From an uncultured Desulfuromonadales bacterium (GTDB lineage Bacteria > Desulfobacterota > Desulfuromonadia > Geobacterales > CAIOGM01): a DNA stretch of 48,307 nt. Shown one piece after another: positions 1 through 8,996 of the stretch. Numbering within the stretch: the stretch's first letter is position 1; every line of letters starts with the position of its first letter. Both the position numbers and the translations under genes were made by a program. Where the stretch lies: assembly GCA_903929485.1 (NCBI GenBank), contig CAIYUY010000047.1, forward strand, positions 1 through 48,307. The letters are read 5' to 3'. Under the pieces are notes generated by a model. That model did not search any database. It saw nothing but the letters and a program-made list of their open reading frames with translations, and had not been told where the DNA came from.

Positions 1-1
1 A

Positions 2-145
2 AGGGGGTATCCATCTCGCTCCACCGCGTCAACCGATTGTAGTTGCCCAACCAACATAAAATCCAAAAGTTCAAGCATTTACTGAAGGTTAGCTATTCAT
101 CTCAACGCTACATATAGTATTGGTGGAGCAAACTGGATACCCCCT
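2..145. mobile_element. MITE-like element with imperfect terminal inverted repeats
   Basis: Bases 2-12 (AGGGGGTATCC) are an exact inverted match to 135-145 (GGATACCCCCT). After a 5-base unpaired stretch on each side, 18-25 (GCTCCACC) again matches 122-129 (GGTGGAGC). The arms are therefore 24 bp with one 5-bp mismatch block and enclose about 96 bp with no ORF. This is the architecture of a small non-autonomous transposable element, or of a long hairpin. The left end sits at the window edge, so a target duplication cannot be judged. The family is not recognised. It lies just past the metK stop codon. Confidence 0.45.
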
Positions 146-166
146 AGCAGCAATTTTCAATTGCGG

Positions 167-1345
167 TTAAAAACCTGCTTTTTCCCGCAGGAGTTCTACC
201 TTGTCGGTCCGCTCCCAGGTGAATTCAGGGAGCTCCCGGCCGAAGTGGCCGTAGGCGGCAGTCAACTTGTAGATGGGACGGAGCAGGTCCAGTTGCTCGA
301 TGATCGCTCGGGGGCGCATGTCGAAGACCTCCCGGACGATCTCGGCGATGCGGGCCGAGGGGATCTTCCCCGTGCCGGCGGTGTCCACCAGGATGGAGAC
401 CGGTTGGGCCACGCCGATGGCGTAGGCAACCTGGATCTCACATTTGTCGCAGATCCCGGCCGCCACCAGGTTCTTGGCCACGTAGCGCCCCATGTAGGCG
501 GCGGAACGGTCAACCTTGGAGGGATCCTTGCCGGAAAAAGCGCCGCCGCCGTGGGCGCCATGTCCGCCGTAGCTGTCCACGATGATCTTCCGGCCGGTGA
601 GGCCGCAGTCCCCCATGGGGCCCCCCACGACAAAACGGCCGGTGGGGTTAATGAGGTAGCGGGTCTTGTCGGTGATCATTCCCGCCGGGATGATCTTCTT
701 GACAACCTCTTCGATGATCCCTTCCTCAATCTGCTTATGAGTAACATCGGGAGTATGCTGGGAGGAGATGACCACCGTATCAACATAGGCCGGTTTGCCG
801 TCAATGTACTGGATGGAAACCTGTGATTTCGAGTCGGGGCGGAGAAAACTAAGCAGACCGCTTTTTCGGACATCAGCCAGCCTCTTGACCAGTTGGTGGG
901 AAAAGAGGATCGTCATGGGCATCAGTTCCGCCGTCTCGTTACAGGCGTAGCCGAACATTAGCCCCTGATCGCCGGCCCCCTGCTCCTTGAAGAGCCCTTC
1001 CCCTTCGGTGACCCCTTGGGAGATGTCGGGTGACTGCTTGTCTATGGAGATAAGTACGGCGCAGGTCTCGCCGTCAAAACCCATCTGGGAGTCGTTGTAG
1101 CCGATCTCCAGGATGGTTTCACGGACAATCTTGGGGTAGTCAACAATGGCGTTGGTGGTGATCTCTCCGGCGACGACCGCCATGCCGGTGGTGACGAGGG
1201 TCTCGCAGGCAACTCGAGATCGGGGATCTTGGGTCAGGATGGCGTCAAGGATCGAGTCGGAAATCTGGTCGGCAACCTTGTCGGGGTGCCCTTCGGAAAC
1301 CGATTCCGAAGTAAAAATATAGTTGTCCATTTCCATTGCGCTCAT
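167..1345 (-). CDS. metK: S-adenosylmethionine synthetase (MetK)
   Basis: Makes S-adenosylmethionine from methionine and ATP in the cytoplasm, releasing phosphate and pyrophosphate. The 392-residue product has the usual length. It shows the N-terminal [10 protein letters not shown] segment (residues 14-23) with the ATP-binding His20, signature [12 protein letters not shown], and the Gly-rich second signature [16 protein letters not shown]. The ATG at 1345 is preceded by AAGGAG about 11 bases upstream; a second in-frame ATG three codons on is possible. It is transcribed divergently from the cyclo-ligase operon from a good sigma-70 promoter (1437-1410). No SAM riboswitch was recognised in its roughly 60-base leader. 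The identification is secure. Confidence 0.98.
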   Translation of the reverse strand: MSAMEMDNYIFTSESVSEGHPDKVADQISDSILDAILTQDPRSRVACETLVTTGMAVVAGEITTNAIVDYPKIVRETILEIGYNDSQMGFDGETCAVLISIDKQSPDISQGVTEGEGLFKEQGAGDQGLMFGYACNETAELMPMTILFSHQLVKRLADVRKSGLLSFLRPDSKSQVSIQYIDGKPAYVDTVVISSQHTPDVTHKQIEEGIIEEVVKKIIPAGMITDKTRYLINPTGRFVVGGPMGDCGLTGRKIIVDSYGGHGAHGGGAFSGKDPSKVDRSAAYMGRYVAKNLVAAGICDKCEIQVAYAIGVAQPVSILVDTAGTGKIPSARIAEIVREVFDMRPRAIIEQLDLLRPIYKLTAAYGHFGRELPEFTWERTDKVELLREKAGF

Positions 1346-1409
1346 AGTGCTAAAAACTCCTTGGAGAGATGGGATTTGCCGTTTCTGTGACGATGTGGAG
1401 ACCGGGTAA

Positions 1410-1437
1410 TTTATACGGCTGAGTGCGCTTGTGTCAA
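1410..1437 (-). promoter_or_regulatory. sigma-70 promoter of metK
   Basis: Read on the minus strand: -35 TTGACA (1437-1432), a 16-base spacer, -10 TATAAA (1415-1410). Transcription would start near 1403, about 58 bases before the metK ATG. Promoter function is inferred from the match to consensus and its position. Confidence 0.75.
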
Positions 1438-1524
1438 GAAAAAACCGTGCATACGGGTGGTGGCGTCAGGTTCGAAGAGGAGAGTTCATCAGGTTATTCT
1501 CGCAAGTGATATCCGGGATTACCC

Positions 1525-1553
1525 TTGACATTCAGGGTGATATGACCTAGTAT
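1525..1553 (+). promoter_or_regulatory. sigma-70 promoter of the leader RNA and cyclo-ligase operon
   Basis: -35 TTGACA (1525-1530), a 17-base spacer, -10 TAGTAT (1548-1553). This is close to consensus with ideal spacing, so a strong constitutive promoter is expected with a start near 1560. The first protein gene starts only at 1875, leaving about 315 bases of untranslated RNA. Confidence 0.8.
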
Positions 1554-1559
1554 GCAAAA

Positions 1560-1806
1560 AATTACGTATCAGGGGCGGCAGCGGCCGATAGACAAGCTCG
1601 GCGCTTTTTTCCATGATATTTTTTGATAGGTTTTACCAGGCGTGTGCGGTTTTGACCGCGAGAGGTGGAGGGCGCTTTCGCCCACCTGAAAGTTCCTGCT
1701 GGTTCAGCAGATTGATATATAAGGCCTTTAACAGGGTTCCGAGAGTTCTTCGCCCGCTTGAATCTTTTCGTGCGTTGCAAGTTCCCGCATATCGTCTGCC
1801 CGCCTT
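1560..1806 (+). ncRNA. ssrS: structured RNA candidate, possibly 6S RNA
   Basis: This non-coding stretch lies between a strong promoter and the 5-formyl-THF cyclo-ligase gene. That is the classic place of 6S RNA (ssrS-ygfA) in gammaproteobacteria. A long-range closing helix can be drawn: GGCGG with CCGCC and CAG with CTG (1574-1581 with 1797-1805, one bulged C), then CGATA 1586-1590 with TATCG 1790-1794. Inside are three local hairpins at 1646-1659, 1663-1687 and 1696-1710; the last has a perfect 6-bp stem CTGCTG/CAGCAG. 6S RNA sequesters the sigma-70 RNA polymerase holoenzyme. The structure and position are seen; the 6S identity is inferred and the RNA would be longer than the usual 180-200 bases. 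A plain long 5' UTR is the alternative. Confidence 0.42.
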
Positions 1807-1874
1807 GAACACTCTCTCCGTCTCAATTGCTTCAGTTCCCCTCCTTTTTTTCGTTCGCGGAATGAGTGGTCCGT

Positions 1875-2441
1875 ATGCCTAAAAAAAACCTTCGACGAGT
1901 CATGCTCCAGCGGCGTCGCGCGCTTACTCTTGACCGGTGGATGTTGCTGAGTCGCCTGGTTCAGCAGCGTTTTTTGGCGTCTGATCTTTTTGCACAGGCC
2001 CGACTCCTCGCACTTTATTCTCCGGTGAAACGTGAAGTGGATACCATGGAGGTCGTGTTTGCGGCGCTAGCCGCGGGGAAGAGGGTGATTTTTCCCGCAG
2101 TCGCGCAAGGTGGGCTTCTGTTTCGCGAGATCACGGGGACGCATGACCTGTCGTCAGGGGCATTCGGTATTCTCGAGCCGGCGCCAACATGCCCGTTACG
2201 CCTACCCGAAGAAGCTGACTGTATCGTCGTGCCGGGGGTTGCTTTTGACCGAAGAGGGCAGCGTATCGGTTATGGCAAGGGGTATTACGATCGGACACTG
2301 CATTCCCTGGAGGGGACGGGACGCTTGGTCGGTTTTTGTTTTGAGTTTCAACTGGTGGAAGAGATCGTCGTAGAACTTCACGACGTGGCGCTGGATCTGA
2401 TCATAACCGAACGGCAGACCATGCCGGTTCGGTCACTATAG
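1875..2441 (+). CDS. 5-formyltetrahydrofolate cyclo-ligase
   Basis: Converts 5-formyl-tetrahydrofolate to 5,10-methenyl-tetrahydrofolate using ATP, returning the storage folate to the one-carbon pool. The 188-residue protein has the family length and the diagnostic [11 protein letters not shown] nucleotide/folate-binding motif near the C-terminus, with a basic N-terminus ([17 protein letters not shown]) typical of the family. The ATG at 1875 is preferred over an in-frame GTG at 1866; no strong ribosome-binding site precedes either. It heads the co-directional run to rny, ymdB, tyrS, miaA and hfq and follows the putative 6S RNA, the ssrS-ygfA arrangement of other proteobacteria. Often called ygfA or fau. 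Confidence 0.93.
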   Translation: MPKKNLRRVMLQRRRALTLDRWMLLSRLVQQRFLASDLFAQARLLALYSPVKREVDTMEVVFAALAAGKRVIFPAVAQGGLLFREITGTHDLSSGAFGILEPAPTCPLRLPEEADCIVVPGVAFDRRGQRIGYGKGYYDRTLHSLEGTGRLVGFCFEFQLVEEIVVELHDVALDLIITERQTMPVRSL

Positions 2442-2457
2442 AAAGGGGGTAGGTGGT

Positions 2458-4026
2458 GTGAAAGTTGATATTATGTTTGTCGTGATCCTCCTGGCGGTTG
2501 CCGGTGGGATCGGCTATTACGTCGGGAACCTGTTGAGAAAGAAGTATTCGGATTCGCTGATGGCGCGGACGGAGGAACTTGCCGGAAAAACCATGGAAGA
2601 TGCCAAGCGTCAGGCGGAAACCATTACCAAAGAGGCGACCCTGCACGCAAAGGACGTGGTCTACCAGGCCAAGGCCGACTTCGAGCGGGAATGCAAGGAG
2701 ATGCGGTCCGATCTCCAGACCCAGGAAAAACGTCTCCAGCAGAAGGACGAGCACCTGGACAACAAGATAAACCTCTTCGATCAGCGGGATGCGGAACTTG
2801 TGAAAAAAGAGCAGTCGCTGATCTCCCGTGATCAAGCGTTGGTGACGAAAGAGCAGAAGACCGGTGAACTGCATGAGCAGGCGCGGCTGAAACTGGAAGA
2901 GGTTTCCGGCATGACCGCCTCGGAGGCCAAGCAAATTCTCATGGACGGCATTATCGATGAGGCCAAGTTTGATGCCGCCAAGAAGATCCGGGTGATAGAA
3001 GAAGAGGCGCGGGAGACCGCGGACAAGAAATCCAAGGAGATTCTTGCCCTGGCCATTCAGCGGTATGCCGGCGAATACGTGGCAGAGCGGACTGTCTCCG
3101 TGGTGGCGCTCCCTTCAGACGAAATGAAAGGGCGAATCATTGGTCGGGAAGGGCGTAATATCCGGGCTCTGGAGGCCGCCACCGGGATCGACCTCATTAT
3201 TGATGACACCCCCGAGGCGGTGATCCTCTCCGGATTCAATCCGGTGCGGCGCGAGGTTGCCAAGCTCTCCCTGGAAAAACTTATCGCCGACGGCCGGATT
3301 CATCCCGGACGAATCGAGGAGGTTGTGGCCAAGGCCACCGAAGAGGTGGAGCAGGCCATCAAGGAGGCCGGAGAGCAAGCGGCTTTCGATCTGGGGGTTC
3401 ATGGCATCCACCCGGAGATTCTCAAACTCATTGGACGGCTTCGTTATCGAACCTCCTACAGCCAGAACGTTTATCAGCACTCGTTGGAAGTGGCCTTCAT
3501 CTGCGGGATCATGGCTGCCGAACTGGGAATTAACGTGAAACAGGCCAAGCGGGCCGGCCTGCTTCACGACCTGGGGAAAGCGGTGGACCACGAAGTTGAA
3601 GGGTCCCATGCCGTCATCGGCGCGGATATAGCCCGTAAGTACGGTGAATCGCCCAAGATTATTCATGCCATCATGGCTCACCACGAGGACGAGAAGCCGG
3701 CCACCGTGTTGGCTGTGCTGGTTCAGGCGGCGGATGCCCTCTCCGGAGCTCGTCCCGGGGCACGGCGCGAAATGATGGAGACCTATGTCAAGCGGTTGGA
3801 GGATTTGGAGCGAATTGCCACCTCCTTTGGCGGCGTCATGAACTCCTTCGCCATTCAGGCAGGGAGGGAGATCCGGGTCATGGTTTCCAGCGAAGATGTG
3901 AGCGACGAGCGGACCCTTATTCTGGCCAAGGATATTGCCAAGAAGATCGAGGCGGAAATGACCTATCCCGGTCAGATAAAGGTGCATGTCATTCGGGAAA
4001 CGCGGGCCGTAGACTATGCCCGTTAA
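2458..4026 (+). CDS. rny: ribonuclease Y
   Basis: Membrane-anchored endoribonuclease that starts mRNA decay. The 522-residue protein has the family order: an N-terminal membrane helix (about residues 6-22, [18 protein letters not shown]), a long charged coiled coil rich in K/E/Q (about 25-200), a KH RNA-binding domain (about 210-275, [19 protein letters not shown]), and an HD phosphohydrolase domain with the metal-binding His370-Asp371 pair ([12 protein letters not shown]). The GTG start at 2458 is chosen because AGGGGGTAGG lies directly upstream; the ATG five codons later has no such site. It overlaps ymdB by 11 bases, so the two are probably translationally coupled. Confidence 0.97.
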   Translation: MKVDIMFVVILLAVAGGIGYYVGNLLRKKYSDSLMARTEELAGKTMEDAKRQAETITKEATLHAKDVVYQAKADFERECKEMRSDLQTQEKRLQQKDEHLDNKINLFDQRDAELVKKEQSLISRDQALVTKEQKTGELHEQARLKLEEVSGMTASEAKQILMDGIIDEAKFDAAKKIRVIEEEARETADKKSKEILALAIQRYAGEYVAERTVSVVALPSDEMKGRIIGREGRNIRALEAATGIDLIIDDTPEAVILSGFNPVRREVAKLSLEKLIADGRIHPGRIEEVVAKATEEVEQAIKEAGEQAAFDLGVHGIHPEILKLIGRLRYRTSYSQNVYQHSLEVAFICGIMAAELGINVKQAKRAGLLHDLGKAVDHEVEGSHAVIGADIARKYGESPKIIHAIMAHHEDEKPATVLAVLVQAADALSGARPGARREMMETYVKRLEDLERIATSFGGVMNSFAIQAGREIRVMVSSEDVSDERTLILAKDIAKKIEAEMTYPGQIKVHVIRETRAVDYAR

Positions 4027-4804
4027 GGTTCTCTTTATAGGGGATCTGGTGGGGAAGCCGGGACGTCAGGCTGTTTCGCGGGAGCTCCATCGTCTGGTGG
4101 ACCGGCATGCCGTGGATCTGGTGGTCGTCAATGGTGAAAACATGGCCGGCGGCTTCGGCATCACCGAGGAGACCGCCCGGGAACTGTTCGATATGGGTGT
4201 CCATGCCATTACCAGCGGCAACCATATCTGGGACAAGCGGGAATCGTATCCCTATCTCAACCGGGAGGAGCGGATCATCCGCCCGGCAAATTACCCGTCG
4301 GGAGCTCCGGCACGAGGGAGTATCGTGGTGAAGACCTCGGGGGGGGTGAAGATCGGTCTCCTCAATCTGGAGGGAAGGGTTTTCATGAATAATTTGGAGT
4401 GTCCCTTTCTCACGGCGGACCGGGAGGTCGCCCGCCTCCGGGAGGAGACTCCGCTCATTCTCGTTGATTTTCATGCCGAGGCTACGTCGGAAAAGGCGTC
4501 CCTGGGGTGGTATCTGGATGGGCGGGTCAGCGCTGTCATCGGCACTCACACTCATGTTCAGACGGCGGACGAGCGGCTCCTCACGGGGGGGACCGCTTAC
4601 ATTACCGATGCGGGGATGACGGGGAGCTTTGACTCCGTGATAGGTGTCCGTAAGGACGAGCCGATTCAAAAATTCCTCACCCAGCTTCCCGTCAAGTTCG
4701 AGGTGGCCAAGAAGGATCTCAGGCTTAACGGAGTAGTCGTCACCATCGATAACGGAACAGGACGGGCACAGGCTATAGAGCGGGTCAATGTGGCGTGCGG
4801 GTGA
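4016..4804 (+). CDS. ymdB: YmdB-family metallophosphoesterase
   Basis: Calcineurin-like phosphoesterase of the TIGR00282 family. The Bacillus YmdB hydrolyses 2',3'-cyclic nucleotides and affects biofilm and motility decisions. The 262 residues show the metal-binding motifs in order: GDLVGKPGR near the N-terminus, [19 protein letters not shown], and [11 protein letters not shown]. There is no signal peptide, so it is cytoplasmic. It starts inside the end of rny, the same pairing as in Bacillus, which fits a role in handling products of RNA turnover; that role is inferred here. It is followed by a stable hairpin and then tyrS. Confidence 0.93.
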   Translation: MPVKVLFIGDLVGKPGRQAVSRELHRLVDRHAVDLVVVNGENMAGGFGITEETARELFDMGVHAITSGNHIWDKRESYPYLNREERIIRPANYPSGAPARGSIVVKTSGGVKIGLLNLEGRVFMNNLECPFLTADREVARLREETPLILVDFHAEATSEKASLGWYLDGRVSAVIGTHTHVQTADERLLTGGTAYITDAGMTGSFDSVIGVRKDEPIQKFLTQLPVKFEVAKKDLRLNGVVVTIDNGTGRAQAIERVNVACG

Positions 4805-4810
4805 ATGAGC

Positions 4811-4845
4811 TTGATCGGACGGATCGGCCCGGTCCGTTCGATCAA
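4811..4845 (+). other. stable hairpin between ymdB and tyrS
   Basis: TTGATCG (4811-4817) pairs with CGATCAA (4839-4845), and GACGGA (4818-4823) pairs with TCCGTT (4833-4838) with one mismatch, around a short GC-rich loop. No T-run follows on the plus strand, so it is not a typical terminator. It lies 15 bases before the tyrS start region and could be an RNA processing or stability element. The 59-base gap is far too short for a T-box leader. Confidence 0.5.
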
Positions 4846-4863
4846 AATTGAGGAGAAGCTTTT

Positions 4864-6072
4864 ATGACTGTCGCCGAGCAGATGGAAATTATCAAACGGG
4901 GAACCGTGGAAATCCTGGTGGAGAAGGAGCTCCTGGAAAAGCTGGAGAAATCACACAAGTGCGGGATTCCCCTGATTGTTAAGGCGGGCTTCGACCCCAC
5001 GGCGCCGGATCTTCATCTGGGGCATACGGTGTTGATCCAGAAACTGCGTCAGTTTCAGCAACTGGGGCACCATGTCCATTTTCTCATCGGCGACTTTACC
5101 GGCATGATCGGTGACCCAACCGGCAAGTCCGAGACCCGCAAGGCGTTGACTCGCGAGGATGTGCTCCGGAATGCCGAGACCTACAAGGAGCAGGTGTTCA
5201 AGATTCTTGACCCGGAGAAGACGAAGGTCGTCTTCAACTCCCAGTGGTTGCTCCCTCTCTCCGCCAGCGACATGATCGGACTCGCCTCCAAGTATACGGT
5301 GGCCCGGATGTTGGAACGGGAGGACTTCAGTAACCGTTTCGCCAACCAGCTCCCCATCAGTATTCATGAGTTCCTCTATCCTCTGATTCAGGGGTACGAC
5401 TCCGTGGCCTTGAAGGCCGATGTGGAACTGGGGGGGACAGATCAGAAATTCAACCTTCTGGTGGGGCGGGAACTCCAGCGGGAGTGGGGGCAGAGTCCTC
5501 AGTCGGTCATCACCATGCCGCTTCTGGAAGGGTTGGACGGCGTCAATAAGATGTCCAAGTCGCTGGGGAATTACATCGGCATTAACGAACTGCCGGAGCA
5601 GATCTTCGGCAAGATCATGTCGGTTTCCGACGACCTGATGCTCCGCTATTATGAACTCCTGAGCGACTTATCGCTGGACGGGCTGGCATCGTTGAAGAAC
5701 AGCTTGAAGCTGCATTCGATTCACCCCATGGACGCCAAGAAGCAATTGGGAAGGGAGATGGTGGCTCGTTTCCACGGCGCGGTCGCGGCAGAGGCAGCGG
5801 AAGAGGCCTTTGTCCGACGCTTCCGGGACAATCAGGCTCCCGATGAGATGCCCGATGTGATGGTGATCGCGGAGGGAGGAAAGATTCTTCTCAGCAGGCT
5901 CCTGGCCCAGGCAGGCTTGGTTGCTTCCAACAGTGAAGGGCGTCGGGCAATCCAGGGGAATGGTGTTAAGATCAATGGAGAAAAGATTTCCGACGACACC
6001 CTTGAGCTCACCGCCGGCACCTTTATCATCCAGTTCGGCAAGCGTCGTTTTGCCCGTATCGTCGTCACCTGA
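4864..6072 (+). CDS. tyrS: tyrosyl-tRNA synthetase
   Basis: Charges tRNA-Tyr with tyrosine; a class I cytoplasmic enzyme. The 402-residue product has the HIGH-type motif [11 protein letters not shown] (about residue 50), the tyrosine-site segment [37 protein letters not shown], the KMSKS motif exactly ([10 protein letters not shown]) and a C-terminal S4 RNA-binding domain (about residues 335-400). GAGGAGA precedes the ATG at 4864. Its place in the rny-ymdB-tyrS-miaA run suggests co-transcription with other RNA-related genes. Confidence 0.98.
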   Translation: MTVAEQMEIIKRGTVEILVEKELLEKLEKSHKCGIPLIVKAGFDPTAPDLHLGHTVLIQKLRQFQQLGHHVHFLIGDFTGMIGDPTGKSETRKALTREDVLRNAETYKEQVFKILDPEKTKVVFNSQWLLPLSASDMIGLASKYTVARMLEREDFSNRFANQLPISIHEFLYPLIQGYDSVALKADVELGGTDQKFNLLVGRELQREWGQSPQSVITMPLLEGLDGVNKMSKSLGNYIGINELPEQIFGKIMSVSDDLMLRYYELLSDLSLDGLASLKNSLKLHSIHPMDAKKQLGREMVARFHGAVAAEAAEEAFVRRFRDNQAPDEMPDVMVIAEGGKILLSRLLAQAGLVASNSEGRRAIQGNGVKINGEKISDDTLELTAGTFIIQFGKRRFARIVVT

Positions 6073-6080
6073 CCGGGAGA

Positions 6081-7133
6081 ATGAACCACCCCCACACAAA
6101 CTCAGAGGCGGTGACCGGTCACTCTTCACCAGCCGCTGCCTCCGGATCATCAGTCATTTCTTCTGATTCACCCTTCACCCTTCACCCTTCACCATTCACT
6201 GTTTCCCCCCTTCCCCGTTTGATCATCATCCAGGGCCCCACCGCCACCGGCAAGAGTGAGCTGGCGGTGCGGCTTGCCCGACAGTTCGACGGCGAGATCG
6301 TCGGCGCCGATTCACTGCAGCTCTACCGGGGGATGGAGATCGGCACCGCGGCGCCGGAGCCTGAACTCAGATCGCAGGTACCCCACCATCTCCTGGGAAT
6401 AGTTGACCCGGCCGCATCCTTTACCGCCGCTGATTTTGCCGGGGAGGCGGGTGAGGCGATTGCCGGAATCCATCGTCGTGGCCGCATCCCCTTTGTGGTG
6501 GGGGGAACCGGACTCTATATCAGGGCGCTTTTGGGTGGACTCATCCAGGCTCCGGCGGGAGATGATACGCTTCGTGGTGAGTTGGCGGCGTGGGCCGAAC
6601 GTGACGGCTGGGGAGCCCTTCTGGAGGAACTGGAGCGGATCGATCCCGAAACCGCGGCGCGGCTTCACCCCAACGACCGGGGGCGGATCATCAGGGCGCT
6701 GGAGGTCTGTCGTCTTACCGGCATCCCCTTTTCGCTGATGACCCACGCCCATGGGTTCAGCGATATTCGCTATACCACGCTGAAAATCGGGCTGACTGGA
6801 GAGCGTGCCCAGTTGTACCGGCGCGTGGAAGAGCGGGTAGATCGCATGCTTGCCGGCGGCTTCGTGGATGAAGTCAGGGGGTTGCTTGCTCGGGGATATT
6901 CCCCGGAACTCAAGAGTATGCGCTCCATCGGGTATAAAGAAATTTGTCGCTATCTGTCCGGGGAGATTTCGATTAATGAAGTTGCCGAGCTGATCAAGCG
7001 GGATACCAGGCGTTACCTGAAGCGACAACAGACATGGTTTTTTCGGGACACCGCAACGAAATGGTTTGAATATCCTGAAAATTTTGCTAGTATCCACTGT
7101 GCGGTTGAAAAATTCATTGCCTCATCGCCGTAA
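6081..7133 (+). CDS. miaA: tRNA dimethylallyltransferase (MiaA)
   Basis: Transfers a dimethylallyl group to A37 of tRNAs reading codons that start with U. The conserved protein begins near residue 45 with LPRLIIIQGPTATGKSELA, the P-loop being residues 52-59, and continues with the family's GTGLYIRAL and C-terminal Arg/Lys-rich segment (RDTRRYLKRQQTWF). The first 44 residues are a low-complexity Ser/Thr/Pro/His extension unlike the family. Residues 30-43 of it are encoded by a TTCACCC-type period-7 repeat at 6167-6208. The ATG at 6081 has only GGGAGA immediately before it, which is poor spacing; no later ATG precedes the P-loop, so a GTG (6111) or TTG start is possible. The function is sure, the start is not. 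Confidence 0.93.
   Translation: MNHPHTNSEAVTGHSSPAAASGSSVISSDSPFTLHPSPFTVSPLPRLIIIQGPTATGKSELAVRLARQFDGEIVGADSLQLYRGMEIGTAAPEPELRSQVPHHLLGIVDPAASFTAADFAGEAGEAIAGIHRRGRIPFVVGGTGLYIRALLGGLIQAPAGDDTLRGELAAWAERDGWGALLEELERIDPETAARLHPNDRGRIIRALEVCRLTGIPFSLMTHAHGFSDIRYTTLKIGLTGERAQLYRRVEERVDRMLAGGFVDEVRGLLARGYSPELKSMRSIGYKEICRYLSGEISINEVAELIKRDTRRYLKRQQTWFFRDTATKWFEYPENFASIHCAVEKFIASSP
6167..6208. repeat. period-7 tandem repeat (TTCACCC type)
   Basis: Six consecutive 7-base units: TTCACCC three times, then TTCACCA, TTCACTG and TTTCCCC. It lies inside the 5' end of the miaA reading frame. It belongs with the other period-7 arrays at 15850, 18668 and 37108 in length of unit and in gradual unit drift. 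Confidence 0.8.
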
Positions 7134-7193
7134 ATCGGTGTGGCTCACCATTGAGGCTCCTCATGGGGCCGATCATAATTCAAGGAGAGGGAA

Positions 7194-7418
7194 ATGGCGA
7201 AAGCTCCGTTCAACATCCAGGACCAGTTTCTCAATCAGTCGCGTAAGGAGCACATCAGAGTCGTCATGAAGCTGATGTCCGGGGAGAAGCTGGAGGGGCA
7301 TATCAAGTCCTTCGACAACTTTTCCGTGCTAATGGAGATTAATGGCGACATCCTCATCTATAAACATGCTATCTCCTCTTTAACTTCGGTGGACGGCGCT
7401 TTCAAACTTCATCCGTAA
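7194..7418 (+). CDS. hfq: RNA chaperone Hfq
   Basis: Hexameric Sm-like RNA chaperone that helps small RNAs pair with mRNAs. At 74 residues it is the short form without the long C-terminal tail of E. coli. The N-terminus ([13 protein letters not shown]) and Sm2 motif (YKHAISSL) are typical. AAGGAGAGGG sits just before the ATG. It follows miaA as in many proteobacteria and is the last gene before a terminator-like hairpin. It makes sRNA-based regulation likely in this organism. Confidence 0.97.
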   Translation: MAKAPFNIQDQFLNQSRKEHIRVVMKLMSGEKLEGHIKSFDNFSVLMEINGDILIYKHAISSLTSVDGAFKLHP

Positions 7419-7432
7419 CTCTCTCGGTACAG

Positions 7433-7491
7433 ACGGCAGAGGTGAGTCGGGGATGTTCACATTCCTACCCCCTGCCGCCTTTTTGCGTCCC
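7433..7491 (+). terminator. probable terminator after hfq
   Basis: GGCAG pairs with CTGCC at the base, and GGGGATG pairs with CATTCC (with one G-U) near the loop. A TTTTTG run follows. The stem has internal mismatches, so strength is uncertain, but it falls at the end of the operon. Confidence 0.5.
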
Positions 7492-7557
7492 CTCCCAAAC
7501 GAAGTGAACATACCATTATTGAAATCAAGCAGATTCCCTTATTATTGTGGAGTTATT

Positions 7558-8874
7558 ATGAAGCATGGTCTGCTCATCCGTGAGATTCTTCCAGGCGCTC
7601 TTGCCCAGGAGATGGAGCTGGAGCCGGGTGACCGGGTCGTAGCCATTAATGGTCAGCCGCTACGGGATCTTATCGACTATGAATTTTACATCTCCGATGA
7701 CCCGCTCCTGCTGGAGGTGGAGCGCCGCTGTGGTGAATCCTGGGAAATTGAGGTGGAGCGTGATGAAGGGGAGCCGTTGGGGATCGTTTTTGCTCCACCG
7801 AAGCCCAAGCGGTGCGGCAACAACTGCATCTTCTGCTTTGTTCATCAACTTCCCAAGGGGCTGCGCAAACCGCTTTACGTCAAGGACGAGGATTACCGTC
7901 TCTCCTTTCTCTACGGCACGTACATCACCCTCACCAACCTGACCAAAAGCGATCTTCGACGGATCAAGGAACAGCGACTATCTCCCCTCTATGTCTCGGT
8001 TCATGCCACCGATCCCGCAGTTCGGGAGCGGCTTCTGGGGCGCTCCGGACTCCCACCCATCCTTCCTCTACTGAGGGAGCTGACCAGCGCGGGAATCATC
8101 ATTCATACCCAAGTCGTGCTCTGTCCCGGCATCAATGACGGCCAGGTTTTGGAGCAGACCGTTGCCGATCTGTCCGATCTCTTTCCCCGGGTGGCGTCCC
8201 TGGCTGTCGTGCCGCTGGGGTTGACAGCTCACCGCGCGGAGCTCCCGGAACTTCAGCCGGTAACTCCTGAGTATGCCGCGGCCTTTGTCGACCAGTGGCA
8301 GCCGGTTAGTGAAGTGCTGGCCGACCGCTTGGGAGAGCCGTGGCTCTTTCTTGCCGACGAATTTTTCATCAGGTGCGGGGTATCTTTTCCACTTCCGGAA
8401 ACCTATGGTGATTTTCCGCAACTGGAGAACGGCGTTGGGATGGTGCCGCTTTTTCTGGACGAGGCCGAGGATCTTTTGCGTGATGCGGGATCCCTGTCAC
8501 CCCTTGCGATGACGGTGGTCACCGGGATCTCACCCTACCCGTATATAGCTAAGTTTTTGGCGCGCTTGGACAGTCTGACCGGGATAACCACATCTGTTGT
8601 GCCTGTTCCCAACGGACTCTTCGGCCCATCGGTTACCGTGACCGGCCTTGTTGGCGGACTGGATATCAAAATGGCGCTTCAGGGTAAAGGGCTGGGAACC
8701 GTCGTGATGATTCCCGATGTGATGCTGAAGGAAGGGGAGCGTTTCATGGATGACATGACGGTGGCGGAACTCTCCCGCCAACTTGGGTGCGAGCTCCTCG
8801 TTGTCCCGGCGAATCCGTGGGGATATTATGAGGCGCTGAGATTTCGCGTGGGGGAATTATACCGATCCTCGTAG
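7558..8874 (+). CDS. DUF512 radical-SAM family protein
   Basis: The 438-residue protein has an N-terminal PDZ-like segment (about 1-45, PGALAQEMELEPGDRVVAINGQP), then a radical-SAM-type CX3CX2C cluster (Cys86, Cys90, Cys93), and the DUF512 domain towards the C-terminus (SVTVTGLVGG and related). It is predicted to bind a 4Fe-4S cluster and SAM, but the reaction is unknown. The ATG at 7558 is chosen because it opens the PDZ domain and has GGAG upstream; the 35 codons before it read through the hfq terminator region. Its stop codon TAG is formed by the first bases of a GTAGGGGC palindromic repeat, so the repeat probably inserted at the 3' end. Confidence 0.88.
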   Translation: MKHGLLIREILPGALAQEMELEPGDRVVAINGQPLRDLIDYEFYISDDPLLLEVERRCGESWEIEVERDEGEPLGIVFAPPKPKRCGNNCIFCFVHQLPKGLRKPLYVKDEDYRLSFLYGTYITLTNLTKSDLRRIKEQRLSPLYVSVHATDPAVRERLLGRSGLPPILPLLRELTSAGIIIHTQVVLCPGINDGQVLEQTVADLSDLFPRVASLAVVPLGLTAHRAELPELQPVTPEYAAAFVDQWQPVSEVLADRLGEPWLFLADEFFIRCGVSFPLPETYGDFPQLENGVGMVPLFLDEAEDLLRDAGSLSPLAMTVVTGISPYPYIAKFLARLDSLTGITTSVVPVPNGLFGPSVTVTGLVGGLDIKMALQGKGLGTVVMIPDVMLKEGERFMDDMTVAELSRQLGCELLVVPANPWGYYEALRFRVGELYRSS

Positions 8875-8949
8875 GGGCGTATGGCATACGCCCCTGTTTT
8901 AAATTGACAATATCGCCAGGGTATCAGGGCGAACGCCGTTCGCCCCTAC
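8871..8949. repeat. 79-bp GTAGGGGCG element made of two palindromes
   Basis: The outer ends GTAGGGGCG (8871-8879) and CGCCCCTAC (8941-8949) are inverted copies. Inside, 8873-8883 and 8885-8895 form an 11-bp hairpin, and GGGCGAAC 8927-8934 pairs with GTTCGCCC 8938-8945. It resembles a pair of REP-type palindromes. A diverged copy lies at 10101-10177 beyond the next gene. Confidence 0.8.
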
Positions 8950-8996
8950 AATGGATGGTATTTGGGTAAATTTTAGTACCCTCGGAGAGATGTCGA

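Noticed and set aside
161-826. 221-codon open frame on the plus strand
   Set aside because: It is antisense to metK, which has all family motifs; long shadow frames are common in GC-rich DNA.
1346-1409. SAM riboswitch in the metK leader
   Set aside because: The leader is only about 60 bases and shows none of the conserved SAM-I, SAM-II or SAH cores that I can recognise.
3115-3987. 290-codon open frame on the minus strand
   Set aside because: Fully antisense to rny; no recognisable domain and no ribosome-binding site.
4805-4863. T-box leader for tyrS
   Set aside because: The gap is 59 bases, far below the usual T-box size, and there is no T-box sequence or terminator with a T-run.
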